Source: Candidatus Altarchaeum sp.
GTDB taxonomy: Archaea > Altiarchaeota > Altiarchaeia > Altiarchaeales > Altiarchaeaceae
Assembly (NCBI GenBank): GCA_018260615.1
Contig: JAGWDQ010000087.1
Span: 1-45,195 of the forward strand
Length of the DNA: 45,195 bases
Direction: 5' to 3'
In this document: positions 1-8,667 of the stretch, piece by piece
How positions within the stretch are numbered: position 1 is the stretch's first letter
Layout: every line of letters starts with the position of its first letter
The notes under the pieces: generated by a model
The model's database searches: none
The model's input: only the letters and a program-made list of their open reading frames with translations
What the model was told of the DNA's origin: nothing
Position numbers and translations under genes: made by a program

Positions 1-123
1 CATAATTATAGGAAGAATAAAATATTTTTCCCTTTTTGGAATCTGATTGCCACAAAACCTATAGACAAACATTAATTATCCCAATTTTAGTGGGTCAGCA
101 CCAAATTTTGACAGAAATTTTTC

Positions 124-1311
124 TTAAATTTCCAGTTTCCGCTGTTTAAAAGGTATAAATTTCTCAGGAACAAATTCCTTTTGCCTGTCAGCATATTTTC
201 CCTCCCCATAAATGCAAAAACTCAACCGCGAAATTTCCGCCTTCTTCAGTGCCTTTGCAAGTTCTGAAATTTCCTCTATTTTGTAAATTTCATTATTTGA
301 AGCAATCATCGCATCGTATTCTTTCAGCCGTATTTCCGGCAAATCAGCGAGCAGATAATCATAAGGAATGTTCAATGCATCGCAAATTTTGCATTCAAAT
401 TTTTTCTCATCGTCTTTAACATCTCCACAAAAAATTTCCCCTATTTCTTCGTATTTCGCGACATAAAACCGCTTGAATAAATTTCTGTTTTTTATGCGGG
501 TTAAAATTTCTTTTATGTATGGATTTGCAGTACTCTCATTAGATTTATTTTCCAGAAAATTTAATAAATCGCAGTCATCCATTTCCGATAATTTTTCAAT
601 TGTTAAATTTTCTTTTGCATAGTCATAAGCCCTTGAAAACATCTTTTCGGCGATCCGTTTTGTGTGATGTCTGTAAACCGTCTGGTGCATCATATTTCTC
701 GCTATGAGCAATTTTTCTACTGCTTCCAATCCGCCTTCGTCAATGACTAAATTTTTTTTGTCCGATTTTATGCAGCCGATTATCCGGTCAATATCAATAA
801 TCCCGTAAGCAACTCCTGCATAATACGAATCCCTGATTAAATAGTCCATCTTGTCAACATCAATATCCGATGAGATAATTTTTCCGTAAATGCCTTTTCC
901 GAATATAAGGTCTGTGATTTTGTTTACATTAATTCCGTAAAAATTTAATATGTCTGTAATTTCGCTTTGTTTTATAAGTCGTGCGGAATTTTCCTCATGA
1001 GAGAAATTTTTTATTTTTAAAAGATGCGAGAACGGAAGGTGGCCCGTATCGTGCAGTAATCCCGCGAGACGCAAATCCTGTGTGTCTTCTTTACTTAAAT
1101 TTAAGTGCATACCAACTTTTCCTGCCAGATACATCACACCAAGAGAATGTTCAAATCTTGTCGCATTCATAGCAGGATAAACAATATAAGCGAGTCCGTT
1201 CTGTTTTATTCTCCGCAGTCGCTGCATTTGCGGAGTGTCTAAAATTTTTAATTCAGCTTCGGTTAATTCAATGTCCTTGTGGATTGGATCGCGGATTATT
1301 TTGGAATCCAT
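124..1311 (-). CDS. HD-domain phosphohydrolase, SAMHD1/dGTPase-like
   Basis: Probable metal-dependent nucleotide phosphohydrolase of the COG1078 type, the family of SAMHD1 and bacterial dNTPases, which remove triphosphate from dNTPs. Length is 395 aa. The HD metal ligands are visible: H55 in RFEHSLG, H87-D88 in LLHDTGH, and D151 in the motif DVDKMDYL that supplies the last Asp in SAMHD1. H91 and H96 follow in the helix after the HD pair. The tail beyond about residue 230 is lineage-specific. It is transcribed away from the AlbA_2/NACHT operon, with 119 bp of AT-rich sequence between the two starts. dNTPases of this family can act in phage defence by draining dNTP pools, and the neighbourhood makes that possible but not shown. 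The family call is strong; the substrate is unknown. Confidence 0.85.
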   Translation of the reverse strand: MDSKIIRDPIHKDIELTEAELKILDTPQMQRLRRIKQNGLAYIVYPAMNATRFEHSLGVMYLAGKVGMHLNLSKEDTQDLRLAGLLHDTGHLPFSHLLKIKNFSHEENSARLIKQSEITDILNFYGINVNKITDLIFGKGIYGKIISSDIDVDKMDYLIRDSYYAGVAYGIIDIDRIIGCIKSDKKNLVIDEGGLEAVEKLLIARNMMHQTVYRHHTKRIAEKMFSRAYDYAKENLTIEKLSEMDDCDLLNFLENKSNESTANPYIKEILTRIKNRNLFKRFYVAKYEEIGEIFCGDVKDDEKKFECKICDALNIPYDYLLADLPEIRLKEYDAMIASNNEIYKIEEISELAKALKKAEISRLSFCIYGEGKYADRQKEFVPEKFIPFKQRKLEI

Positions 1312-1430
1312 TTTAAATTTCTAAATTTAGGTTTATTTATGTTTAAATTTATATGTAAAAAATTTATCTTACAAATATAATTACTTATTTTTACAATTAA
1401 ATTTTACAATTAAATTTCACTATTGGCAAC

Positions 1431-2627
1431 ATGGATGCAGAAAAACTCAAAGAAATAATAAGGAACGGAGAAAGTTCTACCGTTGAATTTAAAGAAACAC
1501 TCACCTATAAATTGCCCCTGGAGAAGGAAATCGTCGCATTTTTAAATTTAAGGGGTGGGAAAATTTTGATCGGGGTTAGTGATGATAAGGATATTGTGGG
1601 GATTGATGAGAAGGAGTTAAAAGATATTGAGGAAAAGATTATGAATAAATGCAGGAGTGTTGTAAAGCCGGAAATAATTCCGATATATGAGACGGTTTTT
1701 GTTGACGGAAAGTATGTCGTTGTTTTGGAGGTTCGCGGAATTGATAAGCCGTACTATGTCTTCAAAGATGACAGAAAAACATATTATATCAGGGTGGGAA
1801 CAACGGAGAGAGAGGCAACGAGGGAAGAGTTAAAGAGGTTGTTTCAGGCATCGGGGATGATTCATTATGAAGAGAATCCGGTTTTCGGAAGCAAACCTGA
1901 AGATCTTGATATAAAAGAGATAGAAAAGTATTTTATAGAAAAGAGAAATATAGATACCTCTAAAATGAATAAATATGAAAGGACAAACATACTTATTAAT
2001 GCGGGAATCCTCTGTAATGTTGAAGGAGAAATTTTATGCTCTGTGGCAGGTATTCTTTTATTCGGGAAAGAACCTGCAAAATTTCTTCCCCAGTCAGGAA
2101 TGATGTTTGCACATTTTGACGGGAATGAAATTTCAGGTAAACTGACAGATAGAAAAGAATTAAAAGGAACACTTGTTAAGAATATAGAAGAAATGGTGAA
2201 TATTATTAACTTAAATTTACCTGAACAATCAGAAATACAGGGCTTAAAAAGGGTTGAAAAGGTCTTATATCCCTGCGATGTCATAAGGGAGGCAATTGTA
2301 AATGCGTGTGCTCACAGGGACTATACTATTTTTGGATCTAAAATTATGGTTTTTCTTTTTAACGACCGGCTTGAAATAAAAAGCCCGGGAAAATTGCCGA
2401 ACAGCATAACTATAGAAAATATAAAAATCGGAAGGTCCGTTCGCAGAAATCATTTAATTGCCCAATTCCTCAATGATTATAGATATATGGAGAAGTTGGG
2501 GCTGGGGATACGTATGATTATAAGAGAAATGAAAGATTTATCCGGAATAGAGCCGGATATTAAAGAAGAAGGAGAGGAATTTATAATCATTTTGTATAAA
2601 AAGAGAGAAAATGATGAAAATGAGTGA
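1431..2627 (+). CDS. AlbA_2/Schlafen-type DNA-binding protein with HATPase-like C-terminus
   Basis: This is a COG2865-type protein of 398 aa. The N-terminal AlbA_2 (Schlafen AlbA) domain spans about residues 10-130, with the typical E-x-EFKE start and the AFxNxxGGxIxIGV core seen here as AFLNLRGGKILIGVSDD. The C-terminal part, about 280-390, carries the HATPase_c_4 signature REAIVNACAHRDY followed by a glycine-rich LGLGIRMI segment. Members are usually annotated as transcriptional regulators or putative ATP-binding proteins; the molecular role is poorly known. The ATG at 1431 follows an AT-rich leader. The end overlaps the next gene by 17 bp, so the two are very likely co-transcribed and translationally coupled. 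This suggests it regulates or works with the NACHT protein. Confidence 0.85.
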   Translation: MDAEKLKEIIRNGESSTVEFKETLTYKLPLEKEIVAFLNLRGGKILIGVSDDKDIVGIDEKELKDIEEKIMNKCRSVVKPEIIPIYETVFVDGKYVVVLEVRGIDKPYYVFKDDRKTYYIRVGTTEREATREELKRLFQASGMIHYEENPVFGSKPEDLDIKEIEKYFIEKRNIDTSKMNKYERTNILINAGILCNVEGEILCSVAGILLFGKEPAKFLPQSGMMFAHFDGNEISGKLTDRKELKGTLVKNIEEMVNIINLNLPEQSEIQGLKRVEKVLYPCDVIREAIVNACAHRDYTIFGSKIMVFLFNDRLEIKSPGKLPNSITIENIKIGRSVRRNHLIAQFLNDYRYMEKLGLGIRMIIREMKDLSGIEPDIKEEGEEFIIILYKKRENDENE

Positions 2628-5157
2628 CGAGGGGAATGAAGAAATGAAAGAAGGAAAAAAGTATGCCGTATTTGTTTGCATTGATTATGTCGGTTCAACA
2701 AAACTCATTGAAACATTGGGAGAAAAAGAAGCAGGGAGAAGGATAAATTTTTACAGGGATACGGTTGACAGAATTTTTGAAAATTTTAAAGGCATAGGAA
2801 AGGGATGGAGCGGCGAGGGAAATTTCTTTTTTTTCTTTTATTCGGAGGAAAATAAAGCAATTGAAGATAATGCTGTCCAGGCGGCAATAAGATGTATCGC
2901 GGACTTAAGAACAGGAATTGATGTAGAGATTTCTGCAAGAATCTCAATAGGTTCGGGAATTATTGAAGCTGGGAAGGATTTGGGAAAAATAACTTCGCAT
3001 GAAATTTCACTTACAGGACATATTAATTCTGCATGTCCGGAAAATTCGATTTTAATTACTGAAAATGTTTATTTTGGACTTTCAGAGGAATTAAGGCATA
3101 AATTTAAAATTTGCGGAACAACAAAAAGAGATAATGTGCTAACCTTTATTTATCCCGTTGAAAAGAAGGATAAAGTAAAAAGAGAGGAATTTTTGGATGA
3201 AAGGGATGATTGGTCAAAAGATTATTTTAATTACATTAAATTTATTGAAAGTTCCAATACAACTTTACTAGTTACAGGTATAAGGCAGATAGAAAAGATT
3301 CCGACTTTAGACCTTGAAGAAGGATTTTTTCCAATAAGATTGACAAAAGCAGAAAAAAGAATATTTACTCCCGAATTGCTGGAAAGGGAACTTGAAAAAG
3401 AGAAAACTATAAAAAATATAAGAGAAACTGCTGTGTCGCGTAATTTTCTTGATGTGCTTAAAACAGACAAACACATTGTAATTTTAGGCGATCCTGGTGC
3501 AGGAAAGACAACCATTCTCAAATATATTGCACTTATGTATTCAAGAGGACTGAAAAAGATCTATGAAAAATTTGGCTTTGAGGAATGCTTACTTCCAATT
3601 CTTGTTCCTGTTTCTGCGATATACACTTTAATGGAAAATGGAAATAAGTACATCCTTGATGCCATTTGTGATTACTTCAAAACTCAGGGAATAGAAAATA
3701 TGGAAAAATTTATTAAGGAAAATTTAGATAAAGGAAAATGTATAATTTTGCTTGACGGAATTGATGAAGTTCCCACATATCAGGGAAGATTTTCAATAGT
3801 AAAAAATATTGAAAAATTTATAAAAAGGTACGGCAATAACCGGTTTATTATAACAAGCAGAATTATTGGATATGAAAGAATAAACATTGATTCAATAACC
3901 GAATACTATGTTTCTCAGTTAGATGACAATGAGATAAAAAAATTTGTGGATAATTGGTTTATGGCATTTGAAAAAAAGATTAATAAAAGTATGCCTGAAA
4001 GTGCAATTAAAAAGATTGTGGATTCCAATACAACACAATTAATAAATTCAATAAACGAAGATAAAAATATAAAGGATTTGGCGAGGAATCCGTTCCTTTT
4101 ATCATTAATTTGTTTGGTTCAAAAAAGCGGGTTTAAACTTCCAAGATACAGGGTTGAATTGTACAGAATTATCACAGAAACATTATTTGAGACATGGGTT
4201 ATGGCAAGAAATATTGGAGGTAAATCGTTGGTAGAAGCAAAGGACTATAAAGAAGGTGAAAAAGTTCTTGCTCCCATGGCTTTATGGATGCACGAAAATT
4301 GTCCTGGAGGAATTGGAAAGGAAGAGAAACTTAAAGAAAAGCTCATTGAAATAATGAAAGAAAGAGGGATTGCAGAAAATGAAGCAAGAAACACAACAAT
4401 TGAATTCTTCAAGTATCTTGCCGAGCAAACACAAATCATTATTCCGAAAGGAGGAGATTATTATGGATTCAGACATTTATCATTTGAAGAATTTTTGGCT
4501 GCAAGAGCGTTGATAATGAAAGAAAAATATGATAAATATTTAGAAAAATACAGCAAGGATCCGAGATGGACAGAGGTTTTTTTGCTTACAGCAGGATGGC
4601 TTGGAATCGTTGACGGAAGGGAAGAAGAAGTAACGAGAATTGTTGAAAGTTTAATGAAAAGTGAAAAATTAGGAGATTTGATACTTGCCGGAAAAATTGT
4701 TGCCGAAAATTTAGGTGTTAAAAAAGATGTTGGCAAAAAAGTAATAAATATGATTAGAAATAAATGGCTTTATAAATCTTTTGAATTTATGGATGTTGTG
4801 GATGTAAGGGCGGAAATAATAGAGAAAATTTTTGAAAAAACATTATTAAGGGATGAAGGAAAAGAGACATATGAAAAATTTATTGAGATATTAAAGAACA
4901 AGGGAGAAAACGAATTGATGCGAGAACGTGCAGCAAATGGTTTATGTTCCTTACTCAGAGAAGATGCAAACATCAAGGAAATTTTTATTGAGGTATTAAA
5001 GAACAAGGGAGAAAACAAATTCGTGCGAGGAAGAGCAGCATTCTATTTATCTTCATTAATTAAGGAAGATGCAAACATCAAGGAAATTTTTATTGAAATA
5101 TTAAAGGATAAATATGAAAGTAAAAAACTAAAAGAAACAATAAGAAAACATATTTAA
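2611..5157 (+). CDS. Cyclase-like/NACHT STAND NTPase with C-terminal HEAT-type repeats
   Basis: Large multidomain protein of 848 aa. Residues 17-185 look like a class III nucleotidyl cyclase domain: the first metal Asp is D25 in FVCIDYVGST, but the usual GDG of the second metal site is GEG (E69), and the late Asn/Arg motif reads GHINSAC without Arg. The domain may therefore be a sensor or an altered cyclase. A NACHT NTPase follows: Walker A GDPGAGKT at 293-300, Walker B ILLDGIDEVP at 379-388, and sensor-like RFIITSR at 411-417. The last 100 residues form 35-residue helical repeats. NACHT proteins in prokaryotes include antiphage NLR-like proteins. The start is uncertain: ATGs also lie at 2614, 2620 and 2644. 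Domain calls are firm; a defence role is inferred. Confidence 0.85.
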   Translation: MMKMSDEGNEEMKEGKKYAVFVCIDYVGSTKLIETLGEKEAGRRINFYRDTVDRIFENFKGIGKGWSGEGNFFFFFYSEENKAIEDNAVQAAIRCIADLRTGIDVEISARISIGSGIIEAGKDLGKITSHEISLTGHINSACPENSILITENVYFGLSEELRHKFKICGTTKRDNVLTFIYPVEKKDKVKREEFLDERDDWSKDYFNYIKFIESSNTTLLVTGIRQIEKIPTLDLEEGFFPIRLTKAEKRIFTPELLERELEKEKTIKNIRETAVSRNFLDVLKTDKHIVILGDPGAGKTTILKYIALMYSRGLKKIYEKFGFEECLLPILVPVSAIYTLMENGNKYILDAICDYFKTQGIENMEKFIKENLDKGKCIILLDGIDEVPTYQGRFSIVKNIEKFIKRYGNNRFIITSRIIGYERINIDSITEYYVSQLDDNEIKKFVDNWFMAFEKKINKSMPESAIKKIVDSNTTQLINSINEDKNIKDLARNPFLLSLICLVQKSGFKLPRYRVELYRIITETLFETWVMARNIGGKSLVEAKDYKEGEKVLAPMALWMHENCPGGIGKEEKLKEKLIEIMKERGIAENEARNTTIEFFKYLAEQTQIIIPKGGDYYGFRHLSFEEFLAARALIMKEKYDKYLEKYSKDPRWTEVFLLTAGWLGIVDGREEEVTRIVESLMKSEKLGDLILAGKIVAENLGVKKDVGKKVINMIRNKWLYKSFEFMDVVDVRAEIIEKIFEKTLLRDEGKETYEKFIEILKNKGENELMRERAANGLCSLLREDANIKEIFIEVLKNKGENKFVRGRAAFYLSSLIKEDANIKEIFIEILKDKYESKKLKETIRKHI
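4861..5154 (+). repeat. In-gene 105-bp HEAT-like repeat units
   Basis: Three consecutive units of 105 bp (35 codons; the last is shorter) encode the C-terminus of the NACHT protein. The units start at 4861, 4966 and 5071. Units 2 and 3 share an almost unbroken stretch of about 27 bp at their start, and units 1 and 2 share the core reading ILKNKGEN / VLKNKGEN. The high DNA-level identity indicates recent expansion. Confidence 0.75.
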
Positions 5158-5172
5158 AAACCTGAAAATATT

Positions 5173-5553
5173 TTAGAATTCGTTTTTTATGCAAAGATTC
5201 ACTCTTTTTCCGTGTTTGTTGTATGCTGCCACATCTTCAAGACATTTATATGGCTTTTTCACTATCAAATTTACTCTGTATTTTTCAAAAAAATTTAAAT
5301 CCGCCCGAGACGGAGTGAAACATTCATTCGGATGGCTGTGTATGGAACCAATTGCGTTAATTCCTATCGGAACCATCCACAAATCAATTGAGGAAAATGT
5401 ATCGCCAAAGGTAGTGTTCGGAATTATGTAAATTTCGTTCAAAGCATCATTTTCTTCCGAAAGTAATGCTATAAATTCCTTCGGGTAGAAATTTTTAGAT
5501 GCCTCAAGGATAAATCGGAGACATTTTTCCGTGATGAAATTTTCATCTTCCAT
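5173..5553 (-). CDS. JAMM/MPN+ metalloprotease
   Basis: Small JAB1/MPN/Mov34 metalloprotease of 126 aa. The complete JAMM zinc motif is present: E26, H72-S-H74-P, then S82 and D85 (H-x-H-x7-S-x2-D spacing). Archaeal proteins of this size, such as the HvJAMM1 desampylase, cleave ubiquitin-like SAMP modifiers from proteins; others release ThiS/MoaD-like proteins. It is convergent with the NACHT gene (15 bp between the stops) and divergent from the PAC2 gene (63-bp gap), so a shared regulatory region with the proteasome chaperone is plausible. A role in ubiquitin-like or proteasome-linked protein turnover is the best guess. No SAMP gene is visible in the window. Confidence 0.85.
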   Translation of the reverse strand: MEDENFITEKCLRFILEASKNFYPKEFIALLSEENDALNEIYIIPNTTFGDTFSSIDLWMVPIGINAIGSIHSHPNECFTPSRADLNFFEKYRVNLIVKKPYKCLEDVAAYNKHGKRVNLCIKNEF

Positions 5554-5616
5554 TTTTCAATACTGCTAAATTTAATAAATTTTAAATTTATAATCATAAA
5601 TTATTATCCTTTTAAA

Positions 5617-6372
5617 ATGGAAACAAAATCATCTGTCAGATTGGTTGAAACGAAATGTCTAAATTTTAAAAATCTGGTTGTTATTATCGGATTTCCCGAT
5701 GTCGGACTTGTCGGGACAATAGTGGCGCACTACATCATAGACGAATTAAAATTAGATGAAATCGGACACATTGAATCGCAGTTGTTTCCGCCAATTCTCG
5801 TGGTTCATAATGAAAAGATACAGAACATAATACAGATTAACGGAAATGAGCATGTAATTGTCTTTACCTCCGAAATACCCATTCCTTTGGAAATTCTTAA
5901 TGATCTGGCGAATGCAATTATAACATGGCTCACTGCAAAAAAAGCGGGAATGACCTATATAATAGGCGGAATGCCAAATCAGAACCGGCTTGAAATGAAA
6001 AACATTGCCACTTATGCTATTCCGACAACATCTCGCGCATCGGCAATTTTAAATAAGGGAAATTTACAGTTATTTGATGAAGGCGTCATTATGGGAATGA
6101 ATGCGTTATTTTTAAGAAAATTTTTTGAGGAAAAATCAGACGGCATAGCTTTACTGGCGGACTCATTCCTTGCTTTTCCCGATCCCGAATCATCTGCTGT
6201 TGTAATTGAAAATTTAAACAAAATGCTCGGATGGAATATTGACATTAAAAAACTCATAGAGAAAGGAGAGGAAATACGGCTAAATGCGCGCGACTTGATG
6301 AAAAGAACAAAGGAAAATTTAAACAAAATGCGTGAGCCGAAGGAAGAGGAAATTCCGATGATGTATCGCTAA
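5617..6372 (+). CDS. PAC2-family proteasome assembly chaperone with HbYX tail
   Basis: PAC2 family protein (COG2047/PbaB-like) of 251 aa. The N-terminus has the typical LVVIIGFPDVGLVGTI signature followed by the conserved EIGHIES and FPP segments, and a helical C-terminal part follows with KLIEKGEEIR. Archaeal homologues bind the 20S proteasome or help assemble it. The protein ends in Met-Tyr-Arg, which fits the hydrophobic-Tyr-any (HbYX) tail that inserts into pockets of the 20S alpha ring, as in PAN and PbaB. The ATG at 5617 follows an AT-rich promoter-like stretch. It lies 40 bp upstream of hsp20 and divergent from the JAMM gene, so this block looks like a small protein quality-control cluster. 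Confidence 0.88.
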   Translation: METKSSVRLVETKCLNFKNLVVIIGFPDVGLVGTIVAHYIIDELKLDEIGHIESQLFPPILVVHNEKIQNIIQINGNEHVIVFTSEIPIPLEILNDLANAIITWLTAKKAGMTYIIGGMPNQNRLEMKNIATYAIPTTSRASAILNKGNLQLFDEGVIMGMNALFLRKFFEEKSDGIALLADSFLAFPDPESSAVVIENLNKMLGWNIDIKKLIEKGEEIRLNARDLMKRTKENLNKMREPKEEEIPMMYR

Positions 6373-6380
6373 ATTTTCAG

Positions 6381-6390
6381 GTATAAATTT
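6381..6390 (+). promoter_or_regulatory. TATA-like box of hsp20
   Basis: The sequence GTATAAATTT lies about 30 nt before the hsp20 ATG at 6413. That spacing would give a leaderless or nearly leaderless transcript, which is common in archaea. Confidence 0.5.
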
Positions 6391-6412
6391 TATTGATGTT
6401 ACTTATTACAAA

Positions 6413-6748
6413 ATGAACGATGCAGTTGAAATTTTTAACAATGAAAGTTATGTTGAACCGCTTGTCCATATCGGCGAATCAGACGCTCAAATTGTTGTGA
6501 TGATTGACCTGCCGTGTGTCAGGAAAGAGGATATTGACTTAAAGGTGAGCGAAAAAGCGGTTGAGATAAAGACCATAATAAAAACGACGATTAAAAATAA
6601 ACGAGGTGTGAAATTTTGTCTTTTTCATAAAATTATAGACCTTCCGGCAAAGATAGTTCGGGAAAAAGTAAAGGCAAAATTTGAAAAAGGCATCTTGCTG
6701 ATAACACTGCCAAAAGAAAGGACGAGCAAAAGGATAAAAATTGAATAA
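6413..6748 (+). CDS. Small heat-shock protein (Hsp20/alpha-crystallin)
   Basis: Compact Hsp20 of 111 aa. The alpha-crystallin domain occupies most of the chain and includes the conserved late strand KFEKGILLITLPK (the A-x-x-x-n-GVL motif). The N-terminal arm is short and there is no I-x-I tail; the end reads KRIKIE, which has an Ile-x-Ile-like pattern only loosely. ATP-independent holdase activity is expected. It has its own TATA-like box and lies downstream of the PAC2 gene in the same direction. The divergent N-terminal part lowers the detail of the call but not the family. Confidence 0.85.
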   Translation: MNDAVEIFNNESYVEPLVHIGESDAQIVVMIDLPCVRKEDIDLKVSEKAVEIKTIIKTTIKNKRGVKFCLFHKIIDLPAKIVREKVKAKFEKGILLITLPKERTSKRIKIE

Positions 6749-6757
6749 AAATAAAAA

Positions 6758-6832
6758 CGGGCCTGACGGGATTTGAACCCGTGATCTACAGCTTAGAAGG
6801 CTGTCGCCTTGTCCAAGCTAGGCTACAGGTCC
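6758..6832 (-). tRNA. tRNA-Arg (anticodon UCU)
   Basis: The complement of this 75-nt stretch folds as a cloverleaf. The acceptor strand GGACCTG faces CAGGCCC with discriminator G. The D arm is closed by GCC/GGC, the anticodon arm is ACAGC-CTTCTAA-GCTGT with anticodon TCT, the variable loop is AGATC, and the T arm is ACGGG-TTCAAAT-CCCGT. CCA is not encoded and there is no intron. The third acceptor pair reads A-C instead of a Watson-Crick pair. The gene is convergent with hsp20. Confidence 0.9.
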
Positions 6833-6916
6833 ATAAAATTTAATAAAATTTAAATTTATTGAACAACTATTTAAATTTATTTATAAATTTATTTAATAAT
6901 TTATATTTGTGAAATA

Positions 6917-6951
6917 AATTTAATTTATAATATTTAATTTAACCGTTCAAA
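6917..6951 (+). promoter_or_regulatory. Promoter of first NosD-like gene
   Basis: An AT-rich stretch with a TATA-like TTTATAATAT about 25 nt before the ATG at 6952. The same 59-bp block (6917-6975) recurs exactly at 8633-8691 before and into the second paralogue, so the promoter was copied with the gene. Confidence 0.55.
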
Positions 6952-8634
6952 ATGAACCAAATATTTTTTAAATCCAGACTGATTGCATTTTTGATGTTTT
7001 TTGTGATGTTTGTATCTGCAAATGTAAGTGCTTACGAAATAGAAAGCAACTTGTGTAAATGTACTTCCTGTGAGGATTGCACAGATGCATTACATAATAA
7101 AGCGTGTTCTGTTGTTCAACTAATAATAGACCTGACAGAATCAACAATGGGAAAAAGCAGTGCAAGTTGCATCGTTAATCCACCATTTTCAGATGGAAAA
7201 ACATTTGATTGTAATAATCATAAAATAGAACGATGCCCGACTTGTGGTCAGAAAGACACATACGGGGTGTATTTAAGAGACAAGAAAAATATGCTCATAA
7301 AAAATTGCAATATTATAAATTTTGATATTGGAATAGGTATTTATTCATCATCAGATATAAAGGTAACAAATAATAAATTTTCTAACGGACATACCGGTGT
7401 TTATCTTAACGGGACAACAAAATGTGATATTGAAGGCAATGTCATTGGAAATATGGAAAATGGAATACATCTTTCAGAGTCCGATTATAATACCGTCGCA
7501 AACAATGACCTTACAGGCATTAAGGGGAATACCGCAATGGCTATATTTTTAGAAGAATCATCTGAAAATTTAATAAAAAACAATAACGCAAACGGAAAAA
7601 AAGAAAAGGGGATATTTTTAAAGGAATCAGATGATAATACAATAAATGGAAATTCTGTTAATGAGTGTACTGTCGGAATACAAATAGAACATTCTTCATC
7701 CAATAATATATCGGAAAATAAAGGGAGTAACTGTCAGGAATCAGCAATTTTACTCACATATTCCTCAAAAAACAAAATATCAAAAAATAATGTGAATTCA
7801 AACAAAAAATACGGAATACAACTTCTCAGGTCAGATAAGAATTTAATAACCCTGAATGAAATGAAAAATAATATATTTTCTTATGGTTTGTCTGTTGAAT
7901 ACTCATCAGATAATAATATATCGGAAAACTTAATTTTATCAAATCGTGCAGGAATACACAGCACACAAAGTAAAAATTTTATATCTGGAAATAAAGTATG
8001 CCGAAATAAAGAGTATGATTTTGACTCTTCGGACTGGATGAAATCCGAAGGATACAACAATTATTGTGATATTTCGGGCGTATGGAATGACATAAATGCA
8101 AGCAGATGTAGCAAAAAATGCAAATGTGAGTCAAATGATGAATGCAACGATGATGAAAGTTGTAAAAATGCGGGATGTGAAAAGTTAAAATGTGGTAAAA
8201 TTTATGAGCATAAATGTGTTGAATGTTTAAATGACAGCGACTGTCCAAAATCTGAGAAATGTGCAAACAATAAGTGCAAACTGAAAGATGGATTTTGTAA
8301 TAGTAACAAGGATTGTAAAAGTGATGAGAAATGTGAAAATAACAAATGTATGCAATTGGAATGTCCAAGCAATGAAAAACCGGAAGAACATAAATGCGTT
8401 CCGAAAGAGACGAAGGAAGAAAAAACTACAAATGAGACAAACATAATAAATAATGTAAGTGATGGAAAAGAAAAACCAAAAGATGAATCGCAAAATTTAC
8501 TGCCTTTAATTCTGCTGGTAATTATTGTGATAATCGTGCTTTACTTTTTATTCGGAAGAAAAAAAAATACCAAAAGCACAAATGTTAAGGAGAAACCTAA
8601 AGAAGTTAAAGGGGGAGAAAATTTAAAAAAATAA
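6952..8634 (+). CDS. NosD-like beta-helix surface protein, membrane anchored (paralogue 1)
   Basis: Exported surface protein of 560 aa. A signal peptide is seen at residues 1-27, hydrophobic and ending near VSAYE. A right-handed parallel beta-helix of the NosD/CASH type covers about 80-370, with many repeats of the N-x-I-x-x-N type (for example SENKGSN and NNISEN). A Cys-rich region at about 380-480 has spaced pairs such as DCPKSEKC and DCKSDEKC. A Thr/Lys/Glu stalk, a transmembrane helix at about 522-540 (LLPLILLVIIVIIVLYFL) and a basic cytoplasmic tail end the protein. Beta-helix proteins of this kind often bind or process polysaccharide or adhere to surfaces; the ligand is unknown. The next gene is a tandem paralogue. 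Confidence 0.8.
   Translation: MNQIFFKSRLIAFLMFFVMFVSANVSAYEIESNLCKCTSCEDCTDALHNKACSVVQLIIDLTESTMGKSSASCIVNPPFSDGKTFDCNNHKIERCPTCGQKDTYGVYLRDKKNMLIKNCNIINFDIGIGIYSSSDIKVTNNKFSNGHTGVYLNGTTKCDIEGNVIGNMENGIHLSESDYNTVANNDLTGIKGNTAMAIFLEESSENLIKNNNANGKKEKGIFLKESDDNTINGNSVNECTVGIQIEHSSSNNISENKGSNCQESAILLTYSSKNKISKNNVNSNKKYGIQLLRSDKNLITLNEMKNNIFSYGLSVEYSSDNNISENLILSNRAGIHSTQSKNFISGNKVCRNKEYDFDSSDWMKSEGYNNYCDISGVWNDINASRCSKKCKCESNDECNDDESCKNAGCEKLKCGKIYEHKCVECLNDSDCPKSEKCANNKCKLKDGFCNSNKDCKSDEKCENNKCMQLECPSNEKPEEHKCVPKETKEEKTTNETNIINNVSDGKEKPKDESQNLLPLILLVIIVIIVLYFLFGRKKNTKSTNVKEKPKEVKGGENLKK
8131..8483 (+). repeat. 353-bp block identical to 9850-10202
   Basis: By direct reading, 8131-8483 and 9850-10202 match base for base. 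The block codes for the Cys-rich module and stalk of both NosD-like proteins. Flanking coding sequence differs at many positions, including synonymous ones, so the identity is local. Confidence 0.9.
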
Positions 8635-8667
8635 TTTAATTTATAATATTTAATTTAACCGTTCAAA

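Noticed and set aside
7979..8493. Three overlapping minus-strand frames of 80-129 codons opposite the Cys-rich module (and again at 9812-10212)
   Set aside because: They mirror the Cys/Lys/Asn-rich coding bias of the NosD-like genes, are copied along with the 353-bp block, and have no starts, domains or neighbours of their own.
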